Assembly: GCF_006227205.1 (NCBI RefSeq)
Contig: NZ_VCNG01000002.1
Span: 186,001-250,000, forward strand
Source: Pseudomonas sp. ICMP22404
GTDB taxonomy: Bacteria; Pseudomonadota; Gammaproteobacteria; Pseudomonadales; Pseudomonadaceae
DNA: 64,000 nucleotides
Direction of reading: 5' to 3'
Position numbers and translations under genes: made by a program. The notes beneath the pieces were generated by a model. It saw only the letters and a list, made by a program, of their open reading frames with translations. It did no database searches and was not told where the DNA came from. Shown one piece after another: positions 59,339-64,000 of this stretch; position 1 is the stretch's first letter, and each line of letters begins with the position of its first letter.

Positions 59339-59381
59339 AATTCTCGCCCATCTTTCCTACACCCCCGGCCCCTTTTTGACC

Positions 59382-60323
59382 ATGGATCAATTGCTTGCCT
59401 TACGCGTTTTCATCCGTATAGCCGAGTCAGGCGCGTTCTCAAAAGCCGCGGATTCGATGAACATTCCGCGCCCGACCGTTACCAAACTGATGCAAGACCT
59501 GGAGCGTCACCTCGGCACGAAGCTGCTACACCGAACGACGCGACGCGTCAGCGTGACTTCGGAGGGGGCGGCTTACTACGAGCGTGCGACGCGGCTTATC
59601 GGCGACCTTGATGACATGGACGAGAGTATGGTGCGTGCACAGGCCCAGCCGCGTGGCCGCATCCGCGTCGATATCGGGTCGGTGCTGGCGAACATGATCC
59701 TGATTCCGGCGCTTCCAAGTTTCCGCGCGCTATATCCCGAGCTCCATATCGACCTCGGTGTCAGTGACCGGCCAATCGATCTGATCGGCGAGGGTGTCGA
59801 TTGCGTCATTCGCGGCGGAGAGTTGGCCGACACCTCACTTGTCGCGCGACGACTCGCAGACCTGGACTGGGTCACCTGTGCGAGTCCGTCGTATCTTGCC
59901 GTGCACGGTGTTCCCATCCATCCTTCCGAGTTGATGCACCCTGGGCCAGCGGCAAAGAAGACGACTGGCGGGCCGGGACATGCAATCCTGGGCTACTTCT
60001 CATCACTCACCGGGAGGCCCTTCCCATTGGAGTTCTGCAAGGCAGCCGAGCAGGTTCTGGTCCAGGGACAGGTGGTGGTCGGGGTCAACGACAGCTCCGC
60101 GTATTTGAGCACGCTGCTCAGTGGAGTGGGCCTTGGTCAGGCGTTCAGGTTCATGGTCGCCCCGCATCTTGAGAGCGGAAAACTGCGTACCGTGCTCGAC
60201 GATTGGAGTCGGCCACGGCATCGATTGAGCGTGATCTATCCGAGCAACAGGCATCTCAGCGCAAAGACGCGGCTGTTCGTCGAATGGGTGGCACATGTGT
60301 TTGCTCCGTTCGACGACCGATAG
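59382..60323 (+). CDS. LysR-family transcriptional regulator
   Basis: A 313-aa regulator: winged helix MDQLLALRVFIRIAESGAFS, AADSMNIPRPTVTKLMQDLE, RTTRRVSVTSEG, then a PBP2-like effector domain. ATG 59382 preferred over the TTG at 59376. Its last ~45 codons recur at 61472-61605. It probably controls the NTF2-like gene (divergent) and/or the dehydrogenase gene (convergent). Confidence 0.92.
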   Translation: MDQLLALRVFIRIAESGAFSKAADSMNIPRPTVTKLMQDLERHLGTKLLHRTTRRVSVTSEGAAYYERATRLIGDLDDMDESMVRAQAQPRGRIRVDIGSVLANMILIPALPSFRALYPELHIDLGVSDRPIDLIGEGVDCVIRGGELADTSLVARRLADLDWVTCASPSYLAVHGVPIHPSELMHPGPAAKKTTGGPGHAILGYFSSLTGRPFPLEFCKAAEQVLVQGQVVVGVNDSSAYLSTLLSGVGLGQAFRFMVAPHLESGKLRTVLDDWSRPRHRLSVIYPSNRHLSAKTRLFVEWVAHVFAPFDDR

Positions 60324-60343
60324 ATTTGCCTGGTCGCAGCCGA
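60189..60343 (+). repeat. Direct repeat copy 1 (3' end of the LysR gene)
   Basis: About 155 bases that recur at 61472-61627, roughly 88-90% identical by eye, differing by scattered substitutions and one single-base indel after the stop codon. Copy 1 includes the 3' end of the intact LysR gene plus 20 bases beyond. Confidence 0.9.
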
Positions 60344-60363
60344 AAGCCTCGAAACTCAACTCG

Positions 60364-61317
60364 TCAGTAATTGAGATTTCGGTCGACCTCGTGAAGCAAC
60401 GGCTGCCCTTCGGTAAGGCGGTCCAGGTTTTCGATGAACTGCTCGACTACGGGGCCTATCGACGGTTGTGCTGCGATGTGTGGAGTAACCAGGATCTTGT
60501 CATGCCTCCAGAGCTCACTGTCCGGGGACAAGGGTTCGGTCGCAAAGACATCCAAGGCAGCACCGCTTAAATGCCCTTCGTTGACCAAGGCCAGAAGATC
60601 CTCTTCCACCACGATACCGCCGCGTGCCACGTTGATTACGAAACTGCCTCTGGGAAGTTTTTCAAGACATGATCGTCCTAGCAGCCCGGCGGTCTGCGCA
60701 GTACCTGGCAGCAGGCACACCAGGAAATCGGAGCGCTCGAGGAATGTGTCCATGCCTGCCTTCCCGATGAAGACGGGCACGCGCGACTCGCGCTCATCCG
60801 AGCGTGTCCAGCCAATGACGCTGAAGCCCAGCGCGGCGACTACGTCGGCCACGACCGCGCCGATCGAGCCAAGTCCCATGATGCCGACTGTAACTTGGCG
60901 CGCGTCGGGTACCGGCAGGCGCTTCCATTCACCCGCTGCGTGCTGCTGTTCCATCTTGGGCAGCGAGCGGAACTGCCGCAGGATCTGCAAGGACACAAAC
61001 TGCGCCATGCTCAAGCCTAGCCCTGGCTCAACAGCTCGAGTGACCTTGACGTGCATTGGGAGGTCTGGCGCAGAAATGATTCCGTCGGCCCCCGCGCCTA
61101 CCGAGGCGGCCAACTGGAGGTTAGGCAGGCGAGACGCGATGCCAGTGGGGAGCTTGAAGGCGAAAAGGGCTGTAATGTCGGGGTCGAGTCCTGGGCCAAG
61201 CTCAGTGACGATGTCGAGATCGGGCGCTCGGGTACGCAGCGCTTCGTAGCGGGCAGTGACGAAGTCCGATGTCAGAAGCATAAGAACTTTGTGAGGGCGT
61301 GCGGCAGGCTTGCTCAT
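60364..61317 (-). CDS. D-2-hydroxyacid dehydrogenase (glyoxylate/hydroxypyruvate reductase-like)
   Basis: A 317-aa NAD(P)-dependent dehydrogenase. Substrate Arg and His-Glu system in FVINVARGGIVVEEDLLALV and LVTPHIAAQPS, nucleotide site VGIMGLGSIGAVVADVVAAL, and ALDVFATEPLSPDSELW. Closest in look to GhrA/hydroxypyruvate reductase. The gene lies between the LysR gene and a duplicated LysR 3' fragment. Confidence 0.88.
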   Translation of the reverse strand: MSKPAARPHKVLMLLTSDFVTARYEALRTRAPDLDIVTELGPGLDPDITALFAFKLPTGIASRLPNLQLAASVGAGADGIISAPDLPMHVKVTRAVEPGLGLSMAQFVSLQILRQFRSLPKMEQQHAAGEWKRLPVPDARQVTVGIMGLGSIGAVVADVVAALGFSVIGWTRSDERESRVPVFIGKAGMDTFLERSDFLVCLLPGTAQTAGLLGRSCLEKLPRGSFVINVARGGIVVEEDLLALVNEGHLSGAALDVFATEPLSPDSELWRHDKILVTPHIAAQPSIGPVVEQFIENLDRLTEGQPLLHEVDRNLNY

Positions 61318-61471
61318 ACGAAGGCATCTCTGTAGGTGCGTCTGGACGCTATCTGCTTACTTTGCTTGCTCGATTAGGATATCGCAGGGCGTCGATGATC
61401 AATGTCAGAGCAGGTGACGATAGGCTGCGATTCGCATAGAAAATGTGCAGGCTTGGGAAGGTAGGCTGTGC

Positions 61472-61605
61472 ACCGTGCTCGACGATTGGAGTCGGCCGCG
61501 ACATCGATTGAGCGTGAGTTATCCGAGCAACAGGCATCTCAGCGCAAAGGTTCGGCTGTTCGTCGAATGGGTGGTGCATGTGTTTGCTCCGTTGGACGGC
61601 CGATA
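61472..61605 (+). pseudogene. LysR gene 3' fragment (about 44 codons)
   Basis: Reads TVLDDWSRPRHRLSVSYPSN and on to VFAPLDGR with a TAA at 61603-61605, in frame and very close to the C-terminus of the LysR protein encoded at 59382-60323. The rest of that gene is missing. Substitutions (I to S, T to V, A to V, F to L, D to G) indicate an old duplication or the remnant of a paralog. Confidence 0.85.
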
Positions 61606-61627
61606 AATGTTGCCTGGACGCAGCCGA
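61472..61627 (+). repeat. Direct repeat copy 2
   Basis: Partner of 60189-60343, offset by 1,283 bases. The two copies bracket the dehydrogenase gene. Confidence 0.9.
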
Positions 61628-61668
61628 GTTCGCCCGCCAGCGTTTCAATGCCCACCCAAGACTGTCTC

Positions 61669-62583
61669 TCAGGTATCAATCGTCTTGGCAAGATGTGCCA
61701 TCAGCCACTGACGGAAGCGGTTGACGCTTTGTCTGTTCTGGGCCCGGCCTTGGGGTTCCAGCAGGCAGAACTGCGCATCGGTGCGTAATATTGCTTGTGT
61801 CGGCCGCACCAGGTTGCCGGTCTGCAAGTGGTTACTCAGCAGGCCCGACCAAGCCAGGGCGATCCCCTGGCCCGCCAGCGCTGACTGGATCAGCATGGCG
61901 TAGCTGTTGATATTGATGCGGCGCCTGGGTTCTGGCGCCGGGTAGCCGAGGCGTTGAAACCATTCTCTCCAGCCAATCCAGTCCCGGTGCTGATCTTCCA
62001 GCCACAACCAGGTGCACCCCCCCAACTGTTCCAGCGTCTCGATCCCTGGGTGCTGCGCCAGATAGGTGGGGCTGCATACCGGGAAAATCTCTTCGTTGAA
62101 CAGCGGTGTGACTTTCATGTTTTTCGGCGGCGTGCTGCAGTAATAAAGCGCCAGGTCACAGTCCAGCCGGGAAAAATCGCTGACTTGATCCGTCGCGATG
62201 ATGCGCAGGTCAATTTCTTCATTCTGGCGCTGGAACTCCGATACAAGCGGCAGCAGCCACAACGACGCCATTGCCGTGCTGGTGACCACCGTGACTTGCT
62301 GGGCACCTTGCCAGTGACGTACGCCCGCCGTGGCCTGAGCGATTTGCTGCAAGGTGTCGCGCACACTTTCGTAATACTGGCTGCCGGTGGCGGTGAGGTT
62401 GATTTCCCGGGTTGTGCGGGTGAACAACGCCGCGCCCAGGTAATCTTCGAGCAATCGTACCTGGCGGCTGATGGCGCCTTGTGTGACGTTCAGTTCGCGA
62501 GCCGCCACGGTGAAACTCAAGTGGCGGGCTGCGGACTCGAACGCCACCAGACTGTTGAGCGGCGGCAAAGGTTGCAGTTTCAT
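61669..62583 (-). CDS. LysR-family transcriptional regulator (GcvA-like)
   Basis: About 304 aa: PLPPLNSLVAFESAARHLSF, AARELNVTQGAISRQVRLLE, LGAALFTRTTREINLTATGS, typical of the GcvA/AmpR branch of LysR proteins. ATG 62583 preferred; GTG 62595 would add MTSL. It is downstream of the gbcB-like gene, separated by a palindromic element. Possible role in glycine betaine or choline catabolism is inferred only from this neighbour. Confidence 0.9.
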   Translation of the reverse strand: MKLQPLPPLNSLVAFESAARHLSFTVAARELNVTQGAISRQVRLLEDYLGAALFTRTTREINLTATGSQYYESVRDTLQQIAQATAGVRHWQGAQQVTVVTSTAMASLWLLPLVSEFQRQNEEIDLRIIATDQVSDFSRLDCDLALYYCSTPPKNMKVTPLFNEEIFPVCSPTYLAQHPGIETLEQLGGCTWLWLEDQHRDWIGWREWFQRLGYPAPEPRRRININSYAMLIQSALAGQGIALAWSGLLSNHLQTGNLVRPTQAILRTDAQFCLLEPQGRAQNRQSVNRFRQWLMAHLAKTIDT

Positions 62584-62669
62584 CAGGCTGGTCACTGTTC
62601 TATAGGTGTTGGGCGCACAGATATTGTGCAGAAGCCCGTGTGCAGTGACTATCTAATTAGTGAGGCAAG

Positions 62670-62831
62670 TCTAGCCTCTGTACGAAAAGCCTTGAGACTC
62701 GTTCATGCTGCGTTGAAAACAGCCTCGGAATGCTCATGTACTCCAGTACAGTCGGACGCGACCCCGGGCGTTCCTCGGCTGTTTTCGCCTTGCCTGACCT
62801 TCGTCTCAAGACTTTTCGTACAGAGTCTAGA
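62670..62831. mobile_element. Palindromic MITE-like element, possible CTAG target duplication
   Basis: A ~160-base element with near-perfect terminal inverted repeats: CTCTGTACGAAAAG-(C/T)-CTTGAGAC at both ends (26-27 of 29 positions match, including outer TCTAG). Inner parts also pair (GAAAACAGCC...CGGCTGTTTTC). CTAG flanks both sides (62671-62674 and 62827-62830), resembling the 4-bp target duplication of some IS5-family elements. No transposase gene is present. The right border forms the stop codon of the gbcB-like gene. Confidence 0.7.
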
Positions 62832-63969
62832 GATCGAGGACCAGGTCAGAAGTGGGCTTGCTGCAGCACAGCAAACGCAGGCCTTTGTCGATTTCCCGCT
62901 GCCTGATACCGCCGTTGTGATTCATCTCGACCGTACCTTGCACCAAGGTGGTCTTGCAGGTACCACAGACGCCCTGGCTGCAGGAGGAGGGCACGATGGC
63001 ACCGGCTTTCTTTGCGGCAGACAGCACCGTCTGGTTGCCCGGCATGCTGAAGGTCTTGCCCGAGCGCGCCAGGGTCACCGTGAACACCGCTTGCGGGTCG
63101 AGCGAAGTGGCCTGCTCGATCAACGGTGCTTCATTCAGTACGGCAATGTCGAAGCTTTCCTGATGATAGTGGGCGAAATCGAACGCCGCTTCCCTGAGCA
63201 GCGATTTGACCGCTTCCATGTAACCCTGGGGGCCGCAGGTAAAGATTTCCCGTTCCTTGTAGTCCGGTACCAGTTGGCTCAACAACGGTAAATCGAGTCG
63301 GCCTATGGGTTGCTGCCATTGCGCTGTTTCGCCAAGTCCTTCGCAAATACTGATCACCCGAAGTTCCGGCATGGCGGCCTGCATGCGCGTCAGCTCCGCG
63401 TGGAAGATGATGTCGACCGGCGTACGGGCGCTGTGCACAAAAACGATGTCGAGGTTGGCGGCCATGTCATAGGCGGCCCGAGTCATCGACATCAAGGGGG
63501 TCACGCCGGAGCCGGCCGACAGGTACAACAATTTACCTGCCGGATGGCCGATCGGGGTGAAGCTGCCGGCGGGGCCGGACGCTTTCAGGCTATCGCCAGG
63601 CTTGAGGTTGTCGTGGAGCCAGTTCGACACCACGCCCCCTGGCACGCGCTTGACGGTAATGGAAAACGCGAAAGGCCGGGTCGGTGAGGACGAAAGGGTG
63701 TAGCAACGAGCGATGGTCTGCCCACCAATGACCGGCGAGATCGTGATGAACTGACCAGGCTCGAAGCTCAGGGCGCTGAAGTCTGCACAGCGAAAAATGA
63801 AGGTCTTGACGTCATGGGTTTCCTGACGCACAGCGCAGCATTGCAGGGCTTTCTGTTCTCCGCTGTGCCACTGCGCGCCAAACGTGCCCCAGGTGGTCGG
63901 GTCGGTAAAGTGCTGGGCTACGCCGACGTTTTCAGGGCGCGTCAGTTCTTCGTAAGTCGTCATGTTCAT
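62827..63969 (-). CDS. gbcB: Glycine betaine demethylase reductase GbcB-like flavoprotein
   Basis: A 380-aa FAD/2Fe-2S reductase. FAD site in IARCYTLSSSPTRPFAFSIT, NAD region SAGSGVTPLMSMTRAAYDMA and FTCGPQGYMEAVKSLL, C-terminal plant-type ferredoxin cluster CSQGVCGTC plus the last Cys in LRLLCCSKP. It would pass electrons to a Rieske oxygenase (GbcA) for demethylation of glycine betaine. The TAG stop (62827-62829) lies in the flanking CTAG of the palindromic element. ATG 63969; ATG 63963 is also possible. Distinction from other hybrid oxidoreductases is likely but not proven. Confidence 0.85.
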   Translation of the reverse strand: MNMTTYEELTRPENVGVAQHFTDPTTWGTFGAQWHSGEQKALQCCAVRQETHDVKTFIFRCADFSALSFEPGQFITISPVIGGQTIARCYTLSSSPTRPFAFSITVKRVPGGVVSNWLHDNLKPGDSLKASGPAGSFTPIGHPAGKLLYLSAGSGVTPLMSMTRAAYDMAANLDIVFVHSARTPVDIIFHAELTRMQAAMPELRVISICEGLGETAQWQQPIGRLDLPLLSQLVPDYKEREIFTCGPQGYMEAVKSLLREAAFDFAHYHQESFDIAVLNEAPLIEQATSLDPQAVFTVTLARSGKTFSMPGNQTVLSAAKKAGAIVPSSCSQGVCGTCKTTLVQGTVEMNHNGGIRQREIDKGLRLLCCSKPTSDLVLDL

Positions 63970-63972
63970 TCC

Positions 63973-64000
63973 TCACACGCCATGGGCGGCCAGACGCGCC
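63973..64000 (-). CDS. C-terminal end of an upstream gene (probably the oxygenase partner), partial
   Basis: The last bases of the window, read leftward, give ARLAAHGV then TGA (63973-63975), three bases before the gbcB-like ATG. Only eight residues are visible. Close spacing and the known gbcA-gbcB association suggest a neighbouring oxygenase gene, though in P. aeruginosa the two are not always in this order. Confidence 0.35.

Noticed and set aside
61349..61648. Minus-strand frame at 61349-61648 resembling one at 60003-60359
   Set aside because: Similarity is only because both are antisense to the duplicated LysR gene end.

Overview
The window is chromosomal DNA of a Pseudomonas, most likely of the P. 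fluorescens group. Support comes from a gacA-uvrC-pgsA-tRNA-Gly run, a riboswitch-controlled aerobic (late cobalt insertion) cobalamin cluster, a yejABEF peptide importer, an HbcR-type 3-hydroxybutyrate locus, a cis/trans fatty acid isomerase, high GC, and many REP palindromes of the type found in fluorescent pseudomonads (GTGGGAGC...GCGAT).

Layout. 1-8.3 kb: 5' part of cysI, two small membrane proteins, metH, cti and nfuA. 8.5-18.2 kb: cobalamin cluster, made of a leftward cbtB-cbtA-cobE-cobM unit and a rightward cobW-cobN-chlI/chlD unit, each headed by its own cobalamin riboswitch. 18.4-20.4 kb: a phospholipase D-like protein and a small secreted Cys-rich protein. 20.7-27.5 kb: a polar amino acid ABC importer, RidA, IclR regulator, D-serine-dehydratase-like enzyme and PfkB kinase, which look like an uptake and deamination locus for a D-amino acid or similar compound. 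27.6-31.7 kb: parvulin, hybrid sensor kinase, PilU-like ATPase. 31.9-37.9 kb: acetoacetyl-CoA synthetase, bdhA, GntP permease and the sigma-54 activator HbcR. 38.1-39.8 kb: Trp-rich small protein and a soluble PAS chemoreceptor. 39.8-45.4 kb: yejFEBA. 45.5-49.7 kb: parvulin, a lipase homologue without its serine, a three-repeat protein, and a DAHP synthase behind an aromatic-rich leader/attenuator. 49.8-54.4 kb: nitrilase-family hydrolase, GNAT, gacA-uvrC-pgsA, tRNA-Gly. 54.4-62.6 kb: an accessory-looking stretch of small enzymes and regulators with a duplicated LysR gene end. 62.6-64 kb: a palindromic MITE-like element abutting a gbcB-like reductase.

The most striking feature is in the cobalt chelatase genes. 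The ChlI-like frame ends two codons after an A_AAA_AAG heptamer, a perfect 12-bp stem follows six bases later, and the -1 frame runs open into the von Willebrand (ChlD) domain. This has every hallmark of programmed -1 frameshifting that would make both the small (334 aa) and medium (556 aa) chelatase subunits from one gene. Such a mechanism is already known for chlD genes; this locus looks like a clear case. Other notable signals are tandem aromatic-rich leader peptides before the DAHP synthase, an AraC-style 21-bp-spaced direct repeat over a poor -35 box, a lipase with Ser replaced by Gly, a 15-bp tandem array inside a REP pair, and a 162-bp palindrome whose CTAG border supplies the stop codon of the gbcB-like gene.

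All assignments are from reading the sequence and remembered family motifs. No database search was run.
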